Counted from the stretch's first letter, positions 1 through 12,960 are shown. The stretch: 64,000 bases of DNA from Marisa cornuarietis (GCA_004794655.1 SMMW01000074.1:541501-605500); one strand, 5' to 3'. Numbers and translations are program-made. The notes: a model not told the origin generated them from the letters alone.

Positions 1-1054
<1,054 letters not shown>

Positions 1055-1357
1055 TGCTGCACCTGTTGCGATTCACTAACGAATTTCAAGCTGTGGGTTT
1101 TTGTAAACTGCTCATGAAACAGACACCGTCAGAAGGTAAAGATACTGTTACCCAGATTAGACATTTAAATTAATGTCCACAGAAAGAATCAAGATCAACA
1201 GCATGACAAAACAAATGGCAAACTTTTTGTTTATTTCTTTTCCTCCTTTTTTTCTGTTGATTTTCAGTACTTTTTTCTCTTTTTATTTCGAGTTATTTCA
1301 TTCCTCCCTTCGTTCTTTTCTTATGTGCAACGCTTTCTTTCACAAGAAATAAACAAA

Positions 1358-1358
<1 letters not shown>

Positions 1359-1402
<44 letters not shown>

Positions 1403-1418
1403 TGAGAGAGAGAGAGAG
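1359..1418. repeat. (TG)n(GA)n microsatellite
   Basis: (TG)21 to 1400, then an AGTGAGAGAGAGAGA run. Confidence 0.98.
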
Positions 1419-2779
1419 TCTGAGATATCAGAACGCGTACTCGCTTGTTATTTGGTTCTTTTGTAGTTTGATTATTTATTTATTTATTTATTTATATGCA
1501 CTTATTTCATTCCTACAGTAAGAAGTAAATGAGGTTTCAAGTCATTTTTGTCATCGTGGACGCAGTTTTACAGGAGACTTGGAATGAAGCAGCGCGTGGC
1601 CAGCCTCGTGCATGATTCAACACGTTATCGAACTGCGCAGTCATCGTCACCGCCAACCGCGGCGTCAGCAAGGAGGGTGGGTGTGTGGGTGGGGGTGTGG
1701 GGGGTCAGGATTGGTTGCCAGCGCAAAACTGCTGTAATTAATCTTAATGAATTTCTCGCAAGAGTGTGAGGCCGACTGAACTGGCAGCCATTGTTAGCAA
1801 TCGGGTCGGGGCAAAGAGCGTTAGTGAGCGACCTTCAATGGCTCAGGAGAGAGGCGTAAAATTTTATGATAAATGAACTCTCATGCCGGCTAACGAGTCG
1901 GTGCGGCTGGTGGAACAGTCCCTGGCTGGCCCCTGGGGTGGCAAGTTTCCGGTTTCATTCCCAGTTCTGGTGAGTTGCGGTGACGAAGGCACGCTTTGCG
2001 TGTCCAACCTTAATTGCCGAAATGACGCTCGCATCCTGTAGAGTGGACCAATTCGGTCACAGCCCCAGCGGCCTGGGCGCAGTCGAGCTTCTGTTCAAAC
2101 CTTCAGAACGAGCGTTAACGAGCGCAGTTTCCAGAATCTCTCAGATGCTCGCTGGGAGTTACCTTGTTTACTCGTGTTGTTAACGTATTTCATTCCCATG
2201 TGCAATGTACCTGCAGGCTGACGGGTAGAATTAGCATCGGTCTCCGGAGGACAACTTCCATGCTTACTATTTGCTTCCCTTCGACAGTGGGTACTGCTGC
2301 ACTCAACATTGCATCGAAATAAATTTAAGGTAGAAGTTAAAGACTATACAGCAACCGTTTAAAAGGAGATAAAGGTTTGTTACCAGCTACAGTGGCTTGC
2401 AGACCAAACTGACCATTTCTCATTTTGACTGTTTGGTGAAAGGGGTTGTTCTTTGTTTTTTTAAATACAGATGTCGTTAGATATCAGTACAATAAATCTA
2501 CTTACTGTAAATTTTAGCAAACGTTTATAGAATGACTGGTTACAAAATTTGCGTTTTGCACCTGTAATTAACGTCTGGCGCAGAGTCCTGATGAAACAAC
2601 AAGGAGCGGTGCCATGTCACTCGTGTGTCAGGAAGATGACAAAGTCTGTCCAGGTCTTGACGTTATTCAACTAAAGATATCAGTTTGTCAGAAATGTAGC
2701 TTGAAACACATTAACAGCTGCTTAAGCAGACGACAACAGCACTTAACTCATCAAGCGTACACTGGTCTCACTCAAGTGC
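1419..2779. other. Intergenic, no gene seen
   Basis: A (TTTA)n run at about 1475-1495. A weak tRNA-like stretch around 1880-1970 (CGGTTTCATTCCC resembles box B) has no matching cloverleaf. Nothing else. Confidence 0.5.
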
Positions 2780-3470
2780 TATGAGAGATCCTATATACAA
2801 AATACCAAGTGCTGTGACAGATGCTATATACGTTAAAAGACACCAAGTGCTGTGACAGATGCTATATACGTTAAAAGATACCAAGTGGTGTGAGAGATCC
2901 TATATACAGTACAAGATACCAAGTGCTGTGAGAGATCCTATATACGTTAAAAGATACCAAGTGCTGTGAGAGATCCTATATACGGTACAAGATACCAAGT
3001 GCTGTGAGAGATACTATATACAAGATACCAAGTGCTGTCACAGATGCTATATACAAGATACCAAGTGCTGTGAGAGATGCTATATACAAGATACCAAGTG
3101 CTGTGACAGATGCTATATACAAGATACCAAGTGCTGTGACAGATGCTATATACAAGATACCAAGTGCTGTGACAGATGCTATATACAAGATACCAAGTGC
3201 TGTGACAGATGCTATATACAAGATACCAAGTGCTGTGACAGATGCTATATACAAGATACCAAGTGCTGTCACAGATGCTATATACAAGATACCAAGTGCT
3301 GTCACAGATGCTATATACAAGATACCAAGTGCTGTCACAGATGCTATATACAAGATACCAAGTGCTGTGACAGATGCTATATACAAGATACCAAGTGCTG
3401 TGACAGATGCTATATACAAGATACCAAGTGCTGTCACAGATGCTATATACACTATATGATACTAGCGTAA
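2780..3470. repeat. 33-bp minisatellite, ~20 units
   Basis: Core unit GCTATATACAAGATACCAAG plus TGCTGTGACAGAT. From 3004 to about 3455 units are regular at 33 bp and differ mainly by GTGACA/GTCACA. From 2780 to 3004 units are longer and diverged (ATATACGTTAAAAGA variant). The frame is open on both strands (plus: 11-residue repeat DAIYKIPSAVT), which follows from a 33-bp stop-free unit. Confidence 0.95.
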
Positions 3471-6289
3471 AGCTAATAAACTTTTGCCAGGTGTAAACAC
3501 AGGAGACAAGAGTGTATTGTGAGTAATCTTCTGTCCATGTCGCTGTCACATGACTGTCAGCCAGCATCCAACAATGACACCCCGCTTAATTTTTGTAAGA
3601 CATTTATGAATCAACTGCAATCTGCCATTGTTCTTAGATAACATTTTATTTTTGGGTTTCCTTGTTTGTTAGCTTTTTGTATGTAACTACAATACATTGA
3701 AATATTATTAAACAATGCATTTAGATATTATTAATACTGCTTTCAAGTGTTTATTTTACAAGCATATTGTTCTACGTAAATAAAGAGAATTTAGCTCTAT
3801 TTAATCAAAAAAGTTCCTCTTGATGGATCCTTAAGTAAACATATCGTATTTTAAATATCAACTGCACTTTTTAAAAAATATTTAAAAATCATGAAGAAAA
3901 TATAGTTTATCTATAATTGGTTGAGACATTGGGACCCCTGTGATGTTATTATTTATATTATGTACAGATGATTGATTACAATTCGGTGATTGGCTTTTTA
4001 TCAGTTTTGTTTTGCGAAAAATACTGATGACTATGAGATAAGAATACAGCAGTTACAAAGATGTTAATTGCTACTTTAGACCTGAATTCTGAAAATGAGT
4101 GAATGTCTTAATTTGAAGATACTTCAACACCATCAAGGATGGAAGGTTTGGGCCATGCGGTGTTCATCTAGGACTCTAGGTCATATGTGATGTATAAAAA
4201 CTGTTGGAATAATATATCTTACAAATTATGTCGTAACAGGTGATTAAAGTAAGCTGTTTATATTCGTATTTTCATAATATATAAGACTGCAGGTATTAGT
4301 TTTCTATAAGTAATTAGCAAGAAGCTTCAGCCCTCAAGATAAATGTAAGTGATGCTAGTTAGGTGCATAGAATGCTGGGGATTTGCTTTAGTTTAAAACT
4401 TGAATTTTGTTAATTCCGCACGTAATTTAATTAAACTTAATTGTGCGCAGAATATCAGATTTACAAAAACAAGTTTTGAAAAGTGTTATCCATGGAGTAG
4501 TCCTGGGCATTCATCACAGAAACTTTTAAAGAATGATTGCTTGAATGCAATTTGCGGAAATGTTCCATATATATCAGGTCAAGACTTGAAAGAAGAATGC
4601 ACATGAAGAATGTTAAATATTAATATAATATTCTTATTGTATGTATCAGGTTACAGTAGATATATATTATTTAACTATTGATCAACACCAAAACCAAAAA
4701 CTGACATCAAAATAGCTTTTTACAATTTATGAGACTCTCAAGATGTTGTCATTCGTAATATGCAACGCCTTTAATTATTTTGCTCTGTTTATTTTTATTT
4801 TATTTGTGCAGGCAGTACTCACAGGTGGTTGCAGTATTAAGGAAATTATATTCTGAAAACAAAATTCATGGTAGGAGAAACATTTTATCTGCTAGACAGA
4901 AAAACACAGACTTTGCATCATTCTTACCTTCTGAAGACAACAGGGATTTCAAAGCAGTCTACGTTGTGTTTTTTTATATAAAATTTCTTGTAGACATCAT
5001 AGGAATGTCGCTCACAGGTACTCTCATGCCCTATCCATCACCTGGTGTTCTTAAGCTTTGTATTTGATATTACATTGAGATTATTCATGTTGAAAGACTT
5101 ATAGCACTGGGTGTAATGAATGAGGGGCACAACACGGCACTGCAGGGTGTAATAGCTGAGGTACCCGACATTCTTGTTACCTGGAATACAGCGACAGCAA
5201 GGCCCTGTAGTATCATCAGCGATGGAAAATGGCGGTTCTCATGTGAGGCTGTGGTGTAAGACAAGAAGAAATTTGGATGATATGGAATCCTTATGCAGCA
5301 TGTTTCCTATTTACTTCAGTGCGGAGTGCTGATCATACCTGACTGAGTCGGGTACGTACACAGAAATGAGTTGCAGGTAGCAGTGACCTAGGAAACAGAG
5401 TAATTGTGAAATACTAGACATCTACACCGCCTCCAGTCAGCATCAGCACAGATATTCCTACACTGACATTATCTGTGCCTTATTTGTCAGACAGGCCTCG
5501 CTCATCCATGCTAATAAAGTACGGGGTAGACGATTAGCTGCACGCCGTAGGTGACGTCACTTCCTATACCGAGACCACTGCAGCTTCCGAACAGGTGATG
5601 GGCGTTTTGTATATATTTATTGGAAACCTTTTTGTTGTAGTTTATATACGTTAATTAGTGTCTCGAAAGAGTCTTATACTGTGATACTCCTCATGTTCAG
5701 TGACCTTTACAAGACCTACCCGACAGGTCCGGGTTGTAAACAGATTCTGCTAGGTAAAGATAATATAAATATATTCTGTAAATTTCAGTGTCTGAAACAC
5801 AGCGGTTTAGTTATTATCTCATGTCGAAGTTTGCCATTTGCACCTGTAGCTAGCAAGTCCTGCAAAACCTCGCTGCCTCCCGAGAATCACGTGCGGCGTC
5901 ACAGCCGGTGTGTGTCGGTAAACATATAATGACCAGAAGGTGGAGCAACACATCGGGTAAATCAGACGATCTCCATATATCGTGCTGTAGTAGCGAAGAA
6001 GAGTGGGTTAAGGCTGTTCTCTAGCCCTAAAGGTATCAAACCTCACATGTTTGCCCCTGAGGATTACCAAGACCCAACTCCCCGAACACAATATGGTTAG
6101 ACAACTTGCGACAACAAATAAAAAAAGAAGACTTTCGCCTGCACAAATTTAAAAAAAGCAGAGATAAATTTTGGGAAACGCTGTTGCAGCTATTCCTTAT
6201 CATTTCCTGTGTGCATGTTACTATTAACTTATTGTGTCGCTAGTCACACTACAATACTTAAACGGGGTCCCCAAGATATCCACTGCTCA
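3471..6289. other. Intergenic, AT-rich, no recognised gene
   Basis: 3580-5070 is strongly AT-rich compared with its flanks. A GTGACGTCAC palindrome lies at 5551-5560. Short open frames at 4400-4606 and 5681-5929 show no known motif. Confidence 0.5.
4811..5067 (+). other. Unrecognised open frame after an acceptor-like site
   Basis: TTTTATTTTATTTGTGCAG is followed by an open frame beginning QYSQVVAVLRKLYSENKIHG and staying open to 5067. It lies in AT-rich DNA (3580-5070) where long open frames arise easily. No family recognised. Could be a transposon scrap; weak support as a gene. Confidence 0.15.
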
Positions 6290-6870
6290 AAATATAATAA
6301 ATAATAATAATGAAGATTTGTATAGCCCATATTCACACTCATAGAGAGCATGCTCTTAGCGCTTAAAACGGGGAAGAGACATGGACTACATGGATAGAAC
6401 ACGAGGGACCGAAGAATAAACGACAATACTGATGACAAACAGAAAACAAAGATAGAAAACACAAAAGGAAGCAAGTAACACGAACAGAGAATATAGTGAT
6501 TCAACAGAGAAAGATGGTAGATAAGTAGCAAGAGCAGAAGGGGGGAGGGTAAGAAGGACGAGTATTATGTGGACTGTGTTAGGAGTAATGCTCAAGGAAG
6601 AGGTGCGTTTTCAGTGCAGATTTGAAGGATTCAGTTGTAGGAAGGTGGCGGATATCGAAAGGAAGAGGGTTCCATTGTTTTGATGCACAGTAGCCAAAAA
6701 TCCTGTGACCATATGTTGTTGTTCTGGTGACAGGAACAGTTAGGATACGGTCGTCAGACGAAGAGCGCAGTTGTCTGGTCGGAACATAAGGGATGAGAAG
6801 TTCAGAGAAACAATCAGGACAGGAGCCTGCAAAGAAATTAAAACACAGCACAGAGAGAAAAGTGTTGGTA
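6290..6870 (-). mobile_element. 5'-truncated CR1/L2-like LINE: reverse transcriptase C-terminus, 3'UTR and ATT-rich tail
   Basis: On the minus strand, codons from about 6870 to 6579 encode the typical C-terminal end of CR1/L2-type ORF2: ELLIPYVPTRQLRSSSD, then TTYGHRIFGYCASKQWNPLP, then SFKSALKTHLFLEHYS and a stop. About 290 bp of 3'UTR follows, ending in GCGCTTAAAACG-type DNA, GGCTATACAAATCTTCA and an (ATT)n-like tail near 6297-6310. The endonuclease and most of the reverse transcriptase are missing, as expected from 5' truncation. The same 3'UTR occurs in opposite orientation at 18712-19035. Confidence 0.75.
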
Positions 6871-7440
6871 GCTGGGACTTCAAGCCGCCACCAGGCCAAT
6901 GTTGGCACTGATGTGAGCCGCGTACCTCAGTTCCCTGACCAGTCGAATCTGTCTGATGGACTGGACTGCCATGGAAAATCCCCACACCCCCACGCCACCT
7001 CCATGTCCGGTGCACACACAGAATGGTGGCAGGAGCATCACCTCAACACAAAGGCCGTGCACAACAGTTCACAAGACATCACCTTGTAGCTGAAATCATC
7101 ACTGCGCCTCACCTCTCAGCCCTCCTCAACACGCGTGACTGTCTTCGTTACATCCCTTTCTCTCTGAAGTGTAAGAGGAAAAGAGAGCGTGGTCACGTGG
7201 TCATATGATCGGGCCTAACTGGCTAAAAATCTACCTCGTGATACCACTGTGGCTGGAAAAGACTTCAGGTGTTCGTGCAGCTAGCCTGGCAGCAGTCTTT
7301 GTATTTATTTCGTTTATATCATTATGTCCGCAACATGTAGCTGCACAAAATAAAATGTTCGTGAAATGCTGGGCTTAGAGTAGACGCATAAAACGTCGCT
7401 GCTTTTTGTTTGCGATCAGGTAACAAAAAGGATTGAACCA
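6871..7440. other. Intergenic between LINE and tRNA-like gene
   Basis: No recognised gene. Short overlapping frames on both strands lack motifs. Confidence 0.5.
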
Positions 7441-7513
7441 CGCCCAATGTGGGGCTCGAGCCCACGACTCTAAGATTAAGAGTCCCATGCTCTACCGACT
7501 GAGCTATCCGGGC
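7441..7513 (-). tRNA. tRNA-Lys (anticodon CTT), possibly a pseudogene or SINE head
   Basis: Read on the minus strand this is a 73-nt cloverleaf starting GCCCGGATAGCTCAGTCGG and ending ATTGGGCG, with anticodon loop CTCTTAA (CTT, Lys). Box A is TAGCTCAGTCGG; the box B equivalent is GGCTCGAGCCC. A T5 run at 7425-7429, about 11 nt past the 3' end, would serve as a Pol III terminator. Departures from a normal animal tRNA-Lys: base pair 7-66 is A/A, the anticodon stem has two G-U pairs, and T54 is C. These suggest a decaying copy or the head of a tRNA-derived SINE, though a weakly functional gene is possible. The neighbouring open frame reads through it, giving the familiar spurious peptide IAQSVEHGTLNLRVVGSSP. 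Confidence 0.7.
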
Positions 7514-7524
7514 AACTGAGCACG

Positions 7525-7906
7525 AATGAGCATGCTTCTGTATAGAAGGCATGATCACTGGATGAACACGCTTCTGTGGTTTCTCGAAACCCTCTTCCTT
7601 CTTCAGCGTATACATTACCGGGTAACATTCAGGAGCAAAGTGGTGTTTGCATACGACAGACTTCTGTGTAGGCGCAGTGAAGTCCTCTCTACAAACACCA
7701 GCAAAGTTGCTCCATCCTCCTCTCCACCATGGATCTTTTGCGAACGAATGCACACTTATTCCATCATAATGTTTTCCTGTGCAGTCAACAACGACACCAT
7801 AGTTTTCATATCTGAGCTTGGGCTTTCGATATTCTGTATTTCCTGGGCAGCTTGTATCAGCCATGCTGTGGTCAGCCATGATTCCACCAGCCCTGATGTC
7901 ACACAC
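7525..7906 (-). pseudogene. THAP-type zinc-finger domain fragment
   Basis: A minus-strand open frame whose first ~125 residues look protein-like. Residues about 36-95 (nucleotides 7622-7801) resemble a THAP DNA-binding domain: Cys42, then HSFAKDP (conserved F and P), WRGGW (the conserved Trp), CREDFTAPT, and the terminal C-x2-H ligand pair in VCKHHF (Cys86, His89). The first zinc-ligand Cys of the family pattern is missing; Val occupies its expected place near residue 38. After residue ~128 the frame runs into the tRNA-like sequence, so the natural C-terminus is absent. THAP domains occur in cellular regulators and in P-element-type transposases; nothing here distinguishes them. Most likely a broken transposase or gene fragment. 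Confidence 0.5.
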
Positions 7907-8654
7907 GGCTTCGGCCCAAATAGAAATTTAAACAGGCGAGCAAATCGTTTTAAATAAATTTATCGAGATTCGTGTTTCTCCTTGCTGTTTCATGTTCGAA
8001 GTGTTAATATGTGATTTTAAAGGTGTCTTTTGAGCTTGATAATTGTTACTAATCGTGTAGGTCTTTAACCTCTCACCATTTAAAGTTTAATTCTCTGGCA
8101 CGATGATCATTTTATGTACGGACTCTGCGAGTGAGTGAGAGGGACAAGGCGGGTCCATAAAGACACTGGCGTAATGTAATACCCTGAAGCATGCCTAGGT
8201 GTGCAAATGTTTATCTGTGCATGTTCATCCTTGGCAAGGAAATCTCTTTAGCGGGCACAACAAACGCTCGGTGCATCGACTTGCCTGGCGCTGGCGGCAC
8301 CAGACTGTGTAAAGCAATTTTTGCTGTGACGAAGACCACTGCCTTCCCGAGCGCCTGCCGTCTGTCAGCGCATTTGAATAAAATGCTGTTAGTGTGTCTC
8401 ACTCGTCTCCTCCCACACAACAGATAACCGCTTTACACGCCTCGCTGTGCCAGAGAAAACCGCAGCAGGCGGCACAAAACTAACTTCCCTCGTCCCTCCG
8501 CTACCCCCCACCCTACAGTTACCTCCCCTCCCAGTACTGCCCTCCACTTACACTCGGGTGCCTAATCTCTTGCAACACAAAGTTAAACAAATTATTAAGG
8601 ATTTAATTAATATAATTTCTTTCTTGTGCGTTCATCCATGCGAGTTTGTACATT
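7907..8654. other. Intergenic, nothing recognised
   Basis: No gene, RNA or clear repeat seen. Confidence 0.5.
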
Positions 8655-8880
8655 GTTGGGGGCAGATCAATCTTTACGAACATATCTGGGGTCAGATTAA
8701 TCTATACTTTTATATATACACACCTGTTTGGGGACAGATCAATCTATATAAACATCTTTGGGGACAGACCAATCTATATAAACATCTTTGGGGACAGATC
8801 AATTTATATAAACATCTTTCGGGACAGATCAATCTATATAAACATCTTTCGGGACAGACCAATTTGTACATACATATATT
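8655..8880. repeat. 30-bp minisatellite, ~7 units
   Basis: Unit TTTGGGGACAGATCAATCTA plus TATAAACATC. The outer units are diverged (GGGGTCAGATTAATCTATAC). The open frames across it (GQINLYKHLW) are repeat-derived. Confidence 0.9.
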
Positions 8881-9512
8881 TGCGAGAGGGAGGGAATAAG
8901 AGGGAAGGAGCAAAGATGATCATGAGCACAGGAGACAGCGACCCAACAGCGTGTCACTGAGCAGCTGAAGGGGCGGGAGGGTGCGGAGGGGCGGGGGGCA
9001 GCCTCTCATGTGTCACGTGTCCTGTTACCCCCGACACTGCTGTTTTGTAATGCCATCTGAGAATCGAGACCATTTCCAAACCGAGAAAAACATTGGCATG
9101 AAGAATCCCTGGTGTGTGTGTGTGTGTGTTTGCATTTTCTGAACAAGCTCTTGTTTCTATCGAAGGTCCCTGTTACAGATAAAGTCTGCGGATATTCGCT
9201 TTGTTATGTTAACTGCTTGTCAAAACTGTCGAAAATAACAGCTTCAACGTGTCCTGATTGTAATGACACTATTCTGGGATATTGAAATTTAAAACTCGTT
9301 TTGAAGAACTTAGTTTGGCGGTGCCCATGCACACAGAGGCCAGAGGGAAAACAACTGAGATATTCGTGTGAATGCATTTTTTTTGTGTAATCTCTGTAAT
9401 AAAAATTCCTCCTCCCCCTCCCCCCCACTATGATACATTCAACACTCAATCACAAGTACGTCTTACATTAAATTCTTTATTGTAATGAACTGTATCCTAG
9501 TATTGACTCTGC

Positions 9513-9514
<2 letters not shown>
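8881..9514. other. Intergenic, nothing recognised
   Basis: Contains G-rich DNA (8960-9000) and short (TG)n at 9113-9128. Confidence 0.5.

Positions 9515-9562
<48 letters not shown>
9515..9562. repeat. (GT)n microsatellite
   Basis: About 24 GT units. Confidence 0.98.
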
Positions 9563-9564
<2 letters not shown>

Positions 9565-10066
9565 TTATATATATAAAGGTCAATATTGACTGTCCGGCCC
9601 CGGCATCAGTACCGAGCTCACAGTGTGTCGCGAGGGAAAGTCAAGTAGTTAAGAGTCGGCGGACTGAGCTGCCGGCCCCTTTAATGGACAGTTTAAGAGA
9701 TTGGGGCCACGCCTGATCGGTTTGACTTTCATTTATCACCATTGTAGTGGTTGTGTCAAGGTGGACAGCCTTTAGCCGAGTTCCAACATCCCGCCATTTC
9801 AAGTGTGCTAATTGAGGATGAAGCTATTTGGGGAATCAGTTTATCTAGGGATGAATCCTTTTTGCAGACTTCCAAAATAACAGTGATTAATGCCTGAAGA
9901 GTCTAGAATCATCTTGATACTACCATCAATATTGAATTATTAATTTATTGATAATGCTTATTGAATTTATTTAAATGTGCAAGTTTTATATGGATTCTCA
10001 AATGGTTCGGGTGTTCAAATCAGTAGCTAAAGCCACTCGCTCACCTAAAAACCCCTTAAAGACAAG

Positions 10067-10067
<1 letters not shown>

Positions 10068-10121
<54 letters not shown>
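10068..10121. repeat. (TG)n microsatellite at the LINE 3' end
   Basis: About 27 TG units directly beside the end of the degenerate LINE. Confidence 0.98.
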
Positions 10122-10122
<1 letters not shown>

Positions 10123-11050
10123 CAAATGACAAATCTTTATTTACGATGGTAACAAGATAAGCAAAGGTTATGCTTTCTTAGATCTAGCCATCGAACTAAG
10201 TTGCAGAAATAAAAGCTTTACAAAAATTCAAAACAACGCAATGAAAACACAGAGAGAAATTATGATATGCACAAATATGGTGGTTCATAACTGACCTGAC
10301 AGAGTTATCGTTGTTGACTAGAGGTACATGTTTGTTTTTTCGGTGCCAGTATTGATGATTAAGCTGGGTGGGAAACCTCTGTAGGTAATCAAAGGTTTGG
10401 TAAAGGTGCAGTAAAAGTCCAAATTTGAACCTGCACAAACTGAACTCTGTTAGGATGTGAGCTTCTGTCTCTTCTGTCATGTTGTTATTATCATAACTTT
10501 TGTTCTAAGGGGGTTGAGCGCCGTGTGGTTTAGTTCCGTCCAGGACTGAAACTTATTGGTACTCTGTTGTAAGAGGGCCGCCAGTGGCGCAGTTTGTTTG
10601 TGACATGCATGTATTGTTGTGTCGTCTGCAAAAATTTCGCATGAATTGCAGATATGAAGGGGGTGGGTCGTGTATGTAGACCGAGAACAGAAGAGGACCT
10701 AAGACTGAGCCTTGTGGAACGCCAAATTTCACTTCAATGGAACCCGACATTTAGTTTTTAACTGCGACTTTCTGAGTTCTCGATAGAAAGGATTTATGGA
10801 ATTGGTTAAAGCAGCTGTAAAGTTTGTAAAGTTCTAATTTTTTATGAGCAGGTCATAATCAATCATGTCAAAAGCTTGCGCAAAGTCTACAAAGAGAGCT
10901 GCAGTATTGTGATTTTATTTATGTTGCTTAGCCACTGTTATGCTAGAGAAGTTAGTGCTGTGTGGCAAGAGTGTTTGGGTCTAAAACCTGATTGGGATGG
11001 AGAAGTTTTTGTTTTATTATGTGAGTTTGGAGGTAAGTGTTCTTCCAAGA
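10123..11050 (-). mobile_element. Degenerate non-LTR retrotransposon reverse transcriptase
   Basis: Minus-strand reading in shifting frames gives reverse transcriptase motifs in the correct order: a QSGFRPKHSCHTAL-type segment (about 10955-11010), VDFAQAFDMIDYDLL (about 10850-10905, the catalytic-Asp motif A region) and FGVPQGSVLGPLLFSVYI (about 10660-10735, motif B). The following FADD-type box is broken. Stops and frameshifts interrupt the frame. The 3' end, near 10123-10140, has AATAAAGATTTGTCATTTGTC, a short terminal duplication as found in CR1/L2-like elements, next to a (TG)n tract. Confidence 0.65.
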
Positions 11051-11051
11051 A

Positions 11052-11086
<35 letters not shown>

Positions 11087-11814
11087 ATGCACGCGAGAGA
11101 GCTTTAAGTACAAAACGAATAACAACGATTTACTCTTCACTGTCTAAATACTTGCCAGACTATATTTTACGTGGACAATTTGACATGACCCTTAATTCTT
11201 GATATTTCAGTCTTCAAGCGGTTACGTCTGATCTGATTTTCACACATAGTGAATGCCACAGTTTGCTGTTCTATTGTAGAAAAGAAAATCATACAGTCAG
11301 TAATAATCAATATCGAATACCCTACATTTTCATATCTTTTCCTCCCTGGAGAAGTTCTACAGCCCGTTTATTGTCGCCTTCAACCGTAGAAAACCTAAAC
11401 CAGCTTGGGCCTCTGGAATGAAGGCTGAAAGCAGACGGTTAGGTAAACCTTCGACATATCGTGTCTTTGACACGGTAAACCACTTTCGATCAGCAGGTAT
11501 GGGCCTCTTTGACTTACGTTTTACACTTCCCTCCCTTTCTTTTCTTCCTTGTTCTCTTTCACCCATTCAATCTGTGTACAATTAAAGATCAAACCGGCAT
11601 GTACAAAATATTACAATTATCCAGAGACACGGAAGGCTGCTAAACCAGAGGAAGAGACTTTATTTGCTTAAGACAAAATTGAGTCAGCTATCCACTTCAA
11701 GTAAGTGATCCAATCTGGTTAATTCGTGTAGTGCTTTAACGGCAGTGCGCTCCCCTCGACTGCTTCCCATGAACTGCACATCAAGTTTCCCCTGACACCT
11801 GGCAAAGGTAGGGC

Positions 11815-11945
11815 CCGTCACTCGGCATTAGAGCGCATGCGCCAACAGGAAGGCGACTGGCGCTCCCAGCATTCCCGGCGCGTGTTGAGGAAAATTTGCG
11901 CGAAGCACGTGCGCAAAGGAAATGTGCAGCTGTCGCCTGGCAGAA
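11815..11945. promoter_or_regulatory. CpG-rich patch with NRF1-like palindrome and ZNF143-like motif
   Basis: GCGCATGCGC at 11833-11842 is a perfect NRF1-type palindrome. CTCCCAGCATTCCCGGCG follows about 30 bp later and resembles a ZNF143/Staf-type core, and AGCACGTGCGC lies at about 11904. Such combinations mark housekeeping promoters in animals; no gene is recognised beside it, so the role is uncertain. Confidence 0.3.
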
Positions 11946-12960
11946 GGGGGCAAAAATTCATTAGCCAAGACTGGCAAATAAGCAGATGGTTTGGGAACGT
12001 GTATGCTTCCATGTGTGTGGGTGTCTGTGTGTGTGCGTGTGTGTGCAGGAGAAAGAGAGAGAGAGAGAGAGATTGAGAGAAAGATTTAGTAAAAACTTAA
12101 AATGAAAAAAGTTGTATCCTTAGTGACGGCTGTTGACTCCAGTCTTCTCGAGAAAGGTATCACCGAAAATTTCCAAATAGTTCACCGTAGCATAAAAAAT
12201 GGAATATAAGGCCAACAAGTCTGCCTTAGATTAGCTACCGCTGCAAAAATTAGACTTCAAAAAGGCCATATTAAAAGACTTTCTGGTGCTACTTTCACAA
12301 CATGTAAAACTGTTCTAAGAAGCAATTAGAAGTATTTTTTTTTTTACAAATCACATTTTAACCCTCACTGATAACGAAAAATGCGGTGACATGAATAAAA
12401 ATGTTGGCTGACACAGTTTTATCTTAGTACAACAATTTGAAGTTCTAAAATTGTGTTCTATGTTGTGTCTATGAAAGGTATTTAGCAAAATTATTTAAGT
12501 ATTTAAAATTAGAAATGTTGGGCAACTAGGCCCCTGTCAAACTACATTCTAAGCACAACATGAGACTTCCCATGGTGCTTTGTGGATTTCACCTGTCGAT
12601 CTGGACCGAGTTTTTTTGCCAGACCCCGTGAATCCGTGAGAATTCTAAAATTTGGCCACGCGTAAAAGTGTAAAATAAAAGCATACAACCCTTTGAGAAT
12701 AAAATATCTGTCCTTAGTCGTCAAACATCGCTGGAATCCAGAATATAAAATATGCGAACTATACAATTCTAACAAATTATCATTTAAACGAATCAAGTCT
12801 ATGAAAGATCAGGACTTGTATTAGTTTGTCTCTATTCTTGAAAGAGAAGGGAGGAACTTACTCTGTGTTCTTCTTCACTCTCCTTACTGGGCAAAAGTGC
12901 AGACTCTTGTTGTAACTGCTGTTACAGAGGGAGGAGATGGTTAGTCCGAGGAGCAAAAAG

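Noticed and set aside
2780..3470. CRISPR-like regular repeats
   Set aside because: The arrays are direct tandem repeats without unique spacers, in a eukaryotic genome.
2947..3567. Long frames on both strands with Tyr/Ser-rich repeats
   Set aside because: Product of the 33-bp minisatellite.
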